From Streptomyces beigongshangae (GTDB lineage Bacteria; Actinomycetota; Actinomycetes; Streptomycetales; Streptomycetaceae), in assembly GCF_019710745.1 (NCBI RefSeq), contig NZ_JAHKJW010000015.1, positions 103,085 through 167,084 of the forward strand: 64,000 nt of DNA, written 5' to 3'. The notes under the pieces are model-generated. The model was not told the DNA's origin and did not search any database. It saw nothing but the letters and a program-made list of their open reading frames with translations. Positions within the stretch are counted from its first letter, which is position 1. The number at the start of each line of letters is the position of its first letter. A program made the translations under genes and the position numbers. This document shows positions 8,511 through 15,875 of this stretch, in pieces.

Positions 8511-8528
8511 GGTACGGGTACGGGTACG
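8511..8528. repeat. GGTACG x3 tandem repeat in operon spacer
   Basis: Three exact copies of GGTACG lie just upstream of the PhyH ribosome binding site, in the 104-nt spacer after the SbnA-like gene. The pattern is similar in period to the repeat at 5446-5491. Confidence 0.65.
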
Positions 8529-8599
8529 GAGGTAAGGGTGTTGGTACGGGGACTGGCGGGACGGGGACGCCCGGGGCACCCCGTCCGGGACGTACGCGG

Positions 8600-9634
8600 C
8601 TAGGCGGCCCCCGGAACGAGCAGCGGATCGCCGTGCGGCGGTGCACCCTCGCGCGGTGGCCAGTCCATCGCCGACCAGGGGTGGCGCAACTCGTCCTGGC
8701 GCACGACCTCGTGCGGGCGCAGCGAGCCGAGTCCGGCGGCCCGGGAATGGTGGGCGTAGGCGCTGTCGACGTAGCGGTGGCCGGTGTCGGCGGCGAGGAA
8801 GACGTACGTCCTGGAGTCGTCGCGTTCGCGCTCCCAGAGCGTGGCGAGGTAGGCCGCTCCGGTCGACAGGCCGGCGAAGATGCCGCCGGCCCGCAGGAGT
8901 CCGACGGCGCCGGACATGGCGTAGTCGAAGTTGACCCAGTGGATGCGGTCGTACAGCTCCTGGCGGACGTTCCGGAAGGGGATGGAGCTGCCGATACCGG
9001 CGATGATCATGTCCGGGTCGGTGACGTGCTCGGCGCCGAAGGTGACGCTGCCGAAGGGCTGGATCCCGACGAGCGTCACCTCGCGGCCCTCCTCGCGCAG
9101 ATACGTGGCGATGGCCCCGGTGGACGCGCCGGTGCCCACTGCGCCCACCAGGGTCAGCGGCCCGACGGGGACCTCCTTGCCGATCAGGTCGGCGACGTCG
9201 CGGTACCCGAGGTAGTGGACGGAGTCGTGGTACTGCCGCATCCAGTGGTAGCCGGGGTTCTCCTCGAGCAGCGCGCCGATCCGCTCGACCCGCAGGTTCT
9301 GGTCCAGGCGCAGGTTCCTGGAGGGACGGACCTGTTCCAGGGTGGCGCCCAGGATCTCCAGCTGGACGCGGAGCGTGCGGTCGACCGTCGTCGAGCCGAC
9401 GATGTGGCACTTCAGTCCGTACCGGTGGCAGGCGAGGGCCAGCGCGTGGGCGTAGATGCCGCTGGAGCTGTCGACGAGCGTGTCACCGGGTTCGATCCGC
9501 CCGGTCTCCAGGAGGTGGCGTACGGCCCCGAGCGCGGAGTAGAGCTTCATCGTCTCGAAGCGCAGACAGACCGCGCCGGGCGGGACGGCCACCACGTCGG
9601 GTTCCTTGACCGCTTCGGCTATGTGTTCGTGCAT
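8600..9634 (-). CDS. SbnA/cysteine-synthase-like PLP enzyme
   Basis: A 344-residue fold-type II PLP enzyme. The PLP lysine is probably K30 in FETMKLYSA, followed by a serine-rich substrate loop (SSSGIYAHAL at 56-65) where cysteine synthases have TSGNTG, and a phosphate loop GTGAST at 167-172. These changes set it apart from housekeeping O-acetylserine sulfhydrylases and bring it closer to enzymes such as SbnA, which join an amino acid to the side chain of O-phosphoserine in siderophore precursor synthesis. A good GGAGGA site precedes the ATG. The partner SbnB-type dehydrogenase is absent nearby, so the product may differ from 2,3-diaminopropionate. It probably supplies a beta-substituted alanine to the proposed metallophore. 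Confidence 0.83.
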   Translation of the reverse strand: MHEHIAEAVKEPDVVAVPPGAVCLRFETMKLYSALGAVRHLLETGRIEPGDTLVDSSSGIYAHALALACHRYGLKCHIVGSTTVDRTLRVQLEILGATLEQVRPSRNLRLDQNLRVERIGALLEENPGYHWMRQYHDSVHYLGYRDVADLIGKEVPVGPLTLVGAVGTGASTGAIATYLREEGREVTLVGIQPFGSVTFGAEHVTDPDMIIAGIGSSIPFRNVRQELYDRIHWVNFDYAMSGAVGLLRAGGIFAGLSTGAAYLATLWERERDDSRTYVFLAADTGHRYVDSAYAHHSRAAGLGSLRPHEVVRQDELRHPWSAMDWPPREGAPPHGDPLLVPGAA

Positions 9635-9671
9635 GTCCTGTTCCTCCGGGTCGGACGGGCGTGGTTCCGGC

Positions 9672-10481
9672 TCAGGCGGCGTGGTCGTGGCGCAGTGCGA
9701 AGAGGTACGCCCGGCAGTTGTCGCCCGCCCAGGTCCGGCGGTGCGTGATCTCGGGCCGGAACCCGGCCCGGACGGCGTACGCGACGATGTCCCTCAGTTC
9801 GGAGGTGTTGGACACGACCAGGTGGATCACCCCGTCGGGAGCGAGCAGGTCCCGGTCGGTGATCTGGTCGAAGAAGCGCGTCACGATGCCGGTGCCCACG
9901 CAGACGTTGCGGACGACCGTCGGGTCGTCGCTGGTGCGCGTGGACACCGCGGGCGGGTTGAAGGTGATGACGTCGAGGCGGGCGGCGGAGGGGAACTCCT
10001 CGAAGAGGTTGGAGACCAGGGGGCGGAAGACCGTCCCGGGACGGTCGGCGCCGACGATGAGCCCGTAGTGCGCGGTGGCCGTGGCGACGCTGTCGGGGTG
10101 GATGTCGGCCGCGTAGATCTCGCGGGCGCCCATGACACCCGCGATGACGGCCTCGACCCCGAGGCCGGCGCCGATGGCGGCGTACGACCGGCCCTCGACC
10201 GGGATCGTGCCGTCCAGCAGCCGGTCGTGAATGATGCGGCTGGTGTCGCCGGGTCTGAAGACCCCCGGCGGCAGCCGGAACGTCCAGCCGTTGTAGGTGT
10301 AGGTGCGGTGTGTGTGGATGTCGGACTTGGAGCTGTTGATGGCGAGGATCTCGGCCCGGGGCAGGGTGTCGGGCAGCTCGTCGATCAGTGCCCGGGCGTC
10401 GGCCTCCGCCTCCGCTGCCGCTGTCGTTGCCGCGGTGCCGGTCTGCGAGGTCGGGCCGTCGGCCGCGGTCCGGTCGGTCAT
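9672..10481 (-). CDS. Class I SAM-dependent methyltransferase with NPPA motif
   Basis: A 269-residue protein with a poorly conserved Ala/Thr-rich N-terminus (1-30), the SAM-binding motif GAGLG at 104-108, an acidic ADIHPD end of strand 2, and NPPA at 175-178. The (N/D)PPY/A motif marks methyltransferases acting on amide or amine nitrogen, such as PrmC. No release-factor-binding region is evident, so a small-molecule substrate is more likely in this setting. GGAGG precedes the ATG. It lies 37 nt upstream of the SbnA-like gene and 123 nt after the ABC ATPase gene. Proposed role: N-methylation, or another SAM-dependent step such as aminocarboxypropyl transfer, in chelator synthesis; the latter is a weaker possibility. 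Confidence 0.8.
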   Translation of the reverse strand: MTDRTAADGPTSQTGTAATTAAAEAEADARALIDELPDTLPRAEILAINSSKSDIHTHRTYTYNGWTFRLPPGVFRPGDTSRIIHDRLLDGTIPVEGRSYAAIGAGLGVEAVIAGVMGAREIYAADIHPDSVATATAHYGLIVGADRPGTVFRPLVSNLFEEFPSAARLDVITFNPPAVSTRTSDDPTVVRNVCVGTGIVTRFFDQITDRDLLAPDGVIHLVVSNTSELRDIVAYAVRAGFRPEITHRRTWAGDNCRAYLFALRHDHAA

Positions 10482-10604
10482 GTGTCCTCCGTGGTGGGAG
10501 CGTGAGGGGGTGACGAGGGCGTGGTGGGACGTCGCGGGGGAACGGGTGGCGCGGTGGACGGACGCCCGGGGGAGCGGGCGGCGCGTCGGACGGGTGCGGC
10601 GGCG

Positions 10605-12239
10605 TCAGACGCCGGGCACGGACGAGGAGGCCGGGCCGGTGGACGCCGGGGCCCTACCGAGGTCCATGGCGCTGACCAGGTGCCGGGTAAGGGCGGCCCG
10701 GGGGGCGTGCAGCACCTGGTCGGGTGTGCCGGTCTCGACGACGTGTCCGCCGTCGAGGACGACGATGTGGTGGGCGACGGCGGAGAGGAGTTCCAGGTCG
10801 TGGCTGACCCAGAGCAGCGCGGTGCCCCGCCGCTCGCGGAGCAGCGCGAGTTCGGCCAGGACCGCCTCGGTCGCGCCGGTGTCGAGGGCCGTGGTGATCT
10901 CGTCGCAGACCAGGACGTCGGGCGCGGCCAGTACGGCACGGGCGAGCGCCGCGCGCTGGAGCTCGCCCCCGGACAGACCGCCGGGCCCGCGCTCGACGGT
11001 GCCGGAGTCGAGACCGAGCCGCTCCAGCAGCTCCATGGCCTCCTGCCGGGCCGCACCGGGGGTCCGGCCCCGCAGCCGTACGGCGGTGCGGGCGACCTGT
11101 TCGACGACCGGGCGCCGTTCGTCGAAGGAGCCGCGCACCTCCTGCCAGACGTACTGCACCCGCTGTTTCTCCCCGGTGGTGCGGCGGCGCAGGACCGGCA
11201 GCGGACGGCCGTCCAGGAGTATCCGGCCGCGGTGGCGTTCGTGGAGTCCGGCGACGCAGCGGGCCAGGGTGGTCTTGCCGCTGCCCGACAGGCCCGCCAC
11301 GCCGACGCACCCCCCGGCGGACAGCCGGAGGTCGATCCCGTGCAGGACCGGGCCGCGGCCCCGGGGGCGCAGGTGGGCGGAGAGTCGCCGCACGTCGAGC
11401 ACCGGGGGACCGCCGGGGTCGGGGGGTGTGTGCCGCGAGGCGGTCACCGGGCGCCGGGCGGGCAGGGCGCCGGCCGCGTCGCCCGACGCGCTCACGCGTC
11501 CCCGGTGCAGCACGACCACGTGGTCGGCGAGGGCCCGGACCAGGTCGTGGTCGTGGCTGAGGAGCAGGATCGCCAGGCCGGTGCGGGCGAGCCGGGCCAG
11601 TTCGCCGGCGAGCCGCATACGGGTCACCGTGTCGAGCCCGGTGCTCGGTTCGTCGAGCACGAGGACCCGCGGCCGGCACACCAGGGTCTGGGCGAGCGCC
11701 ACCCGCTGGCGCTGTCCTCCCGAGAACTGGTGCGGGAAGCGCCGCTCGGTGTCGCGTCCGGTAGGCAGTTGCGCGGCCCGCAGCGCTTCGGTCACCGGGG
11801 CGGCTGCCCCGGAACGGTGCAGCCGGGCGAGTTCGGCGAGGACGGCGCCGGTGCGGCGGGCCGGGTTGAGGGCGCTGCCCGGGTGCTGGGGCAGGTAGGC
11901 GACCACCCGCCCGCGCAGTCCCGCCGCCTCCCGGGTGACCCCGTCCTCGTCCACGACGGTGACGGGACCGGCCGCCACCCGGCCGCTGAGCCGTACACCG
12001 GGACCCGCCTCGCCCAGCAGCGCCAGGGCGGCCGTGGTCTTGCCGCTGCCCGAGGGACCGACGAGCGCGGTCACCCGGCCCCGGTACAGGTCGAAGCCGA
12101 CCGAGTCGAGCAGCACGGCGTCCCCGGCCCGTGCGGTGAGTCCGCGCACGGTGACCAGCGGGTCCTGCGGGTCCTGTGTTGCCTGTGTGGCCTGTAGGTT
12201 CAATGGTGGCGGTGGGGTCTGCGGGGCCTGCGGGGTCAT
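10605..12239 (-). CDS. Fused double ABC ATPase of nickel/opine/peptide importer
   Basis: A 544-residue cytoplasmic protein made of two complete ABC ATPase domains. The first has Walker A GPSGSGKTT at 61-69, signature FSGGQRQR and Walker B VLVLDEPSTGLD; the second has GLSGSGKTT, LSGGELQR and VLVCDEITTALD. The fusion combines what are separate DppD/DppF or NikD/NikE subunits in other bacteria. The ATG at 12239 overlaps the upstream permease stop by 4 nt, which fixes the start; a longer in-frame extension to 12347 would run into the permease gene. It powers import with the two permeases at 12236-14022. Confidence 0.92.
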   Translation of the reverse strand: MTPQAPQTPPPPLNLQATQATQDPQDPLVTVRGLTARAGDAVLLDSVGFDLYRGRVTALVGPSGSGKTTAALALLGEAGPGVRLSGRVAAGPVTVVDEDGVTREAAGLRGRVVAYLPQHPGSALNPARRTGAVLAELARLHRSGAAAPVTEALRAAQLPTGRDTERRFPHQFSGGQRQRVALAQTLVCRPRVLVLDEPSTGLDTVTRMRLAGELARLARTGLAILLLSHDHDLVRALADHVVVLHRGRVSASGDAAGALPARRPVTASRHTPPDPGGPPVLDVRRLSAHLRPRGRGPVLHGIDLRLSAGGCVGVAGLSGSGKTTLARCVAGLHERHRGRILLDGRPLPVLRRRTTGEKQRVQYVWQEVRGSFDERRPVVEQVARTAVRLRGRTPGAARQEAMELLERLGLDSGTVERGPGGLSGGELQRAALARAVLAAPDVLVCDEITTALDTGATEAVLAELALLRERRGTALLWVSHDLELLSAVAHHIVVLDGGHVVETGTPDQVLHAPRAALTRHLVSAMDLGRAPASTGPASSSVPGV

Positions 12240-13078
12240 CGGACAGCCTCCTGCGTACGGCGGGAGCGGGCCAGCAGGCGGTCGGCGAGCAGGTTGAGCC
12301 CCACGGTGAACATGACGAGCATCGAGGCCGGTGCCAGCACGGCCCACGGCTGGAGCAGCAGGCCCTCCCGGCTGCGGGCGACGCTCACCGCCCAGTCGGG
12401 CGCGGTCGGGTCCAGGCCCAGCCCGAGGAAATTGGCCGACCCGACGAGGAAGACGGCGAGGGTGACACGGGTGCCGATGTCGGCGGCGACGGGCGACAGC
12501 ACCGAGCGCGCCACATGGTCCAGCAGGACACGGGCACGGGACTCGCCCTGCACCCGCAGTGCCTCCGCGACCGGGCCGCTGGCCGCGTCCAGGGCGGCCG
12601 CTCTCACCAGCCGCGCCACGGGGGGCACGTTGACCGCCGCCACCGCGAGGGCGATGGCGACGGGGGAGCCGCGCCAGCCCACCGCCACCACGCTGATCAC
12701 CAGCAGGGTGGGCACGGGGAGCAGCACGTCCAGAGGGCGGATCAGCAGCTCGTCGATCCAGCGGCGGCGGGAGGAGGCGGCCAGCAGCCCCACCAGCCCG
12801 CCGGCCAGGTACGCCACCGCCACCGCGCCCAGCGCCATCCCGAGCGCGCTCCGTCCGCCGTGCAGCAGCAGGGCCAGTACGTCACGGCCCAGCCCGTCGG
12901 TGCCGAGCGGATGCGCACCGCCGCCGCCCGCGTAGGGGGCGAAGGCCCCGGGGGCCGCCGGCCCGGTGAGCAGCGGTCCGACGAGCGCGAGACCCGACGG
13001 CAGCACCAGCAGCATCCCGCCCACGGACGCCGGTGCCGTGCCCGTCCGGCCGGGCCGCCGACCCTTCGAGGACTTCAC
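12236..13078 (-). CDS. ABC importer permease, DppC/NikC type
   Basis: A 280-residue inner-membrane permease with about six hydrophobic segments and the cytoplasmic coupling-helix region near EALRVQGESRARVLLDH. The N-terminal GTDGLGRDVLALLLHGGR is the familiar DppC-type motif. It overlaps the upstream permease gene and the downstream ATPase gene by 4 nt each, so the importer subunits are translationally coupled. It pairs with the DppB/NikB-type permease to form the transport pore. Confidence 0.92.
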   Translation of the reverse strand: MKSSKGRRPGRTGTAPASVGGMLLVLPSGLALVGPLLTGPAAPGAFAPYAGGGGAHPLGTDGLGRDVLALLLHGGRSALGMALGAVAVAYLAGGLVGLLAASSRRRWIDELLIRPLDVLLPVPTLLVISVVAVGWRGSPVAIALAVAAVNVPPVARLVRAAALDAASGPVAEALRVQGESRARVLLDHVARSVLSPVAADIGTRVTLAVFLVGSANFLGLGLDPTAPDWAVSVARSREGLLLQPWAVLAPASMLVMFTVGLNLLADRLLARSRRTQEAVR

Positions 13079-14022
13079 CGCAGGACCTCCGTCCGTGGTA
13101 CGAGTCGATGACAGACCAGGTCCGCCGCGAGACTGAACAGCAGCGCCGCCACGGCCACCACCAGGGCCAGCCCCTGCACCGTGGGGACGTCCCGCGCCTC
13201 CACGGCCCCGACGAGCGCGGTCGCCACGCCGGGGACCGCGAAGACCGCCTCCACGATCAGCACACCGCCCACCAGGTTGTCGCCCACCCGGGCCAGTTCC
13301 TGGATGCCGGGGACCGCGGCGTTGGGCAGCACGTGCCGCAGCAGCAGCGTCCGGCGCGGCACCCCCAGGCGCCGGGCCTGGGTGACGTAACCGGCCCCGA
13401 GGACGGTCACCACGCCCGCCCGTACCTGCCGGGAGAGGAGACAGACCAGGCGGGCCGCCACGACCGTGACCGGCAGCACCAGCAGCGCGGGCTCGGCGAG
13501 CAGGTCGGCCGGGCCCACTCCGACCCAGGTCGCCGGGAGCCAGCCCAGTCGCAGCGACAGACCGGCCACCAGCAGCAGGGCGAGCACGAAGTCCGGTACG
13601 GCGTTCAGCGTGAGCGTCACGGAGGTGACCGTCCGGTCGAGACGGCCGCCCTCCCGCAGTCCCGAGACGACACCGAGCAGCACCGCGAGCGGCACGACGA
13701 CCATGAAGGTCACCGCGGCCAGCAGCAGCGTGACACCGGCCGAGTTGGTCAGGACGTCCAGCACCGGGCCGCCGCTCACGAGCGACGTGCCGAGGTCGCC
13801 GGCGAGCACGCCCTGTGCCCAGTCCGTGAAGCGTTCCCAGGCCGGCCGGTCGAGCCGGAGCTGCTCGCGCAGCGCCGCCACCTGCTCGGGGGTGGCGTCC
13901 TCGTTGTTGCGGACCTCGGCCGCGTCACCCGGCAGCAGCGAGGTCAGCAGGAACACCAGCACCGCGAGCAGGACCAGTTGCACGGCTCCGACGGCCAGCC
14001 GTTGCAGGGCGTAACCTCGCAC
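13075..14022 (-). CDS. ABC importer permease, DppB/NikB type
   Basis: A 315-residue permease. The first membrane segment (about 8-30) is followed by a periplasmic-side loop with the GDLGTSL motif typical of DppB, then five more segments; RRLGVPRRTLLLRHVLPNA is the coupling-helix region. The GTG at 14022, 2 nt after the binding-protein stop, gives a normal DppB-length protein; longer in-frame readings upstream run through the binding-protein gene. Together with the neighbouring subunits it forms a peptide/nickel/opine-family importer. Confidence 0.9.
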   Translation of the reverse strand: MRGYALQRLAVGAVQLVLLAVLVFLLTSLLPGDAAEVRNNEDATPEQVAALREQLRLDRPAWERFTDWAQGVLAGDLGTSLVSGGPVLDVLTNSAGVTLLLAAVTFMVVVPLAVLLGVVSGLREGGRLDRTVTSVTLTLNAVPDFVLALLLVAGLSLRLGWLPATWVGVGPADLLAEPALLVLPVTVVAARLVCLLSRQVRAGVVTVLGAGYVTQARRLGVPRRTLLLRHVLPNAAVPGIQELARVGDNLVGGVLIVEAVFAVPGVATALVGAVEARDVPTVQGLALVVAVAALLFSLAADLVCHRLVPRTEVLR

Positions 14023-14024
14023 GG

Positions 14025-15590
14025 TCAGGCCAGCCACACCTTGTCGAAACGGGCCGAGTCCAGTGTGTTCGGCGGGGCCGCCGTCACCCCGCGCACCCGC
14101 GAGGACACGGCGTTCAGCCAGTCGGGATGGCCCCACATCAGCAGACCGCCCTCCTCGTGGACGGTGCGCTGGAGCTCTCCGTACAGCCGGGTGCGCTCGG
14201 CCTCGTCGGTGCTGGACTGCGCCTTCGCGAACCGCGCGTCGAAGTCCTCGCGGCGCCAGCCGGACGCGTTGAAGGAGGATGTGGTGAGCAGGCGGTCGTT
14301 GATGTACGTGGGGATCGACATGGCCCCCGAGCGGTGGCTGCCCAGCACTCCCTTGGACAACTGGTCCTTGAAGTACGTCTCCGAGGAACCGGTGGTGACC
14401 CTGACGCGCAGCCCGGCGTCGGCGGCCTGCTCGGCGAAGAGGGTCGCTGCCTCGACGAAGCCGGTGGCCACGGACGAGGTGTAGAGGGACAGGGGCTTGT
14501 TGAGCACGCCCGCCCTCTTCAGCAGCGCGCGGGCCTCGGCGACATCGCGCTGCCGCTGCGGGACGTCCTCGGGGTAGTACCGGTACCCCTTGCCGAACAT
14601 GTCGTTGCCGACCGCGCCCCGGCCCGCGAGGACGACCTCCACCAGCTTCTCCCGGTCGGCGAGCAGCTTGAGGGCCAGGGTGACATCGGGGTTGTCGAAG
14701 GGCTTCCGGTCGCACTTCATGACGATCGCGTGGGCCGTGCTGCCCTTCGCGGCGACGATCCGCACCGACCTGTCGGCCTGCGCGGTACGGGCGAAGGTCG
14801 GCGTCATCTCGTGGCCGTACTCCGCCTCGCCGCCGCGCAGCGCGTTGCCGCGGGCGTCGGCGTCGGCGGACAGGATGCGCAGTTCGTCGACGTACGCCCC
14901 GCCGCCCCAGTGGTCGTCGAACCGCACGGCGGTGAACGACCGGCCCGCCCGGAAGGACTTCAGCCGGAAGGCCCCGGTGCCGACGGGCCGGGCCGGGTCG
15001 CGGTAGCGGGTGCTGACGACGGCGGTGCCGAGCGTGCCGAGCAGCGCGGGGAACTCGGCGCTCGGTCTGCTGAGGGCGAGCTGCACGACGTTCCTGCCCA
15101 CCCCCCGGCTCCTCTTCAGGTCGATGACCGACAGCAGGCCCTGTGCGAAGTGAGTGGTCGCCTTCGGGTCGAGGATGCGGGCGAAGCTGAACAGCACGTC
15201 CTCGGGCGTGAGTCTCTTCCCGTCGTGGAAGAGCGCGTCGCGGAGCGTGAACCGCCACACGGTCGCCTCGGCGTCGGACTCCCACTTCTCGGCGAGCCCG
15301 GGAACCGGTGTCATGGTGGCGTCCAGGTCCACCAGCCGGTCGAACACGGCCTTGGTGCGGGCCATGTCGATCGCCAGGGCCTCGGCGTGCGGGTCGATGG
15401 TCTCGGCCTCGCCGCCGCCGGTGAACAGGGCCCGGAACTGCCCGCCGCGCCTGGGGGCCCCCTTGTCACCGGTGTCCCCGGCCGCGCCGCCCCCCGACCC
15501 GGCCCCGCAACCGGTGAGCGCCAGCGCTCCGGCCGAACCGGCGGCACCGGCCAGAGCGAGGAACTCCCTGCGGTCACGGAATGTGGACAT
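14025..15590 (-). CDS. ABC importer substrate-binding lipoprotein, family 5
   Basis: A 521-residue extracytoplasmic solute-binding protein of SBP family 5, the class that binds peptides, nickel complexes and opine metallophores. The N-terminus has a twin-arginine-like RDRREF and a lipobox LTGC with Cys28 as the lipidation site, so it is probably anchored outside the membrane. GGGGAG lies just before the ATG. It is the first gene of the ten-gene minus-strand operon, with a Zur-type box 80-98 bp upstream of the start. The likely ligand is the metal-loaded chelator made by the downstream enzymes; direct nickel or peptide uptake is the alternative. Confidence 0.9.
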   Translation of the reverse strand: MSTFRDRREFLALAGAAGSAGALALTGCGAGSGGGAAGDTGDKGAPRRGGQFRALFTGGGEAETIDPHAEALAIDMARTKAVFDRLVDLDATMTPVPGLAEKWESDAEATVWRFTLRDALFHDGKRLTPEDVLFSFARILDPKATTHFAQGLLSVIDLKRSRGVGRNVVQLALSRPSAEFPALLGTLGTAVVSTRYRDPARPVGTGAFRLKSFRAGRSFTAVRFDDHWGGGAYVDELRILSADADARGNALRGGEAEYGHEMTPTFARTAQADRSVRIVAAKGSTAHAIVMKCDRKPFDNPDVTLALKLLADREKLVEVVLAGRGAVGNDMFGKGYRYYPEDVPQRQRDVAEARALLKRAGVLNKPLSLYTSSVATGFVEAATLFAEQAADAGLRVRVTTGSSETYFKDQLSKGVLGSHRSGAMSIPTYINDRLLTTSSFNASGWRREDFDARFAKAQSSTDEAERTRLYGELQRTVHEEGGLLMWGHPDWLNAVSSRVRGVTAAPPNTLDSARFDKVWLA

Positions 15591-15669
15591 GCTGCTCCCC
15601 TGAGTGGATGACGACGCGTTCCCCCGCGACAGCCGCGCGAGGCGGAGGCCGGGGCCCCGACAGCATCCC

Positions 15670-15688
15670 GACAATGAAAATGATTGTC
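15670..15688. promoter_or_regulatory. Zur-type (Fur-superfamily) operator
   Basis: The sequence GACAATGAAAATGATTGTC contains TGAAAATGATTGTCA (15675-15689), which matches the actinobacterial Zur box TGAAAATGATTTTCA, as remembered, at 14 of 15 positions. The outer GACAAT/ATTGTC arms are also palindromic. It lies 80-98 bp upstream of the binding-protein gene and about 190 bp upstream of the divergent nSTAND1 gene. Position and the zinc-free L32 at the operon end favour Zur over an iron or nickel regulator. Other Fur-family proteins have related boxes, so binding must be tested. Confidence 0.72.
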
Positions 15689-15875
15689 AATGTGTTCTGG
15701 TTGTCCGGGGCGGGCCCACGGGAGGCCGGACGGGTCACGCCGGCGCGCACATCGTTCGGGTTCAGCCACTGGTGTCGGGGAAATCACTGGTACTGGGGAG
15801 ACAGGTCCTGAAAAATCGACGGCGCAGCGACCACCGCGGCACGGGAGCGGGAAACGCCTGGGGGGAGGTGCGGTG

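Noticed and set aside
15670..15688. DtxR/IdeR iron box or Nur nickel box
   Set aside because: The remembered DtxR pattern (TTAGGTTAGGCTAACC type) and Nur pattern do not fit; the match to the Zur consensus is much better.
5263..15690. Plain nickel or dipeptide uptake operon
   Set aside because: The importer alone fits this, but biosynthetic enzymes, exporter and C-minus L32 in the same operon do not.
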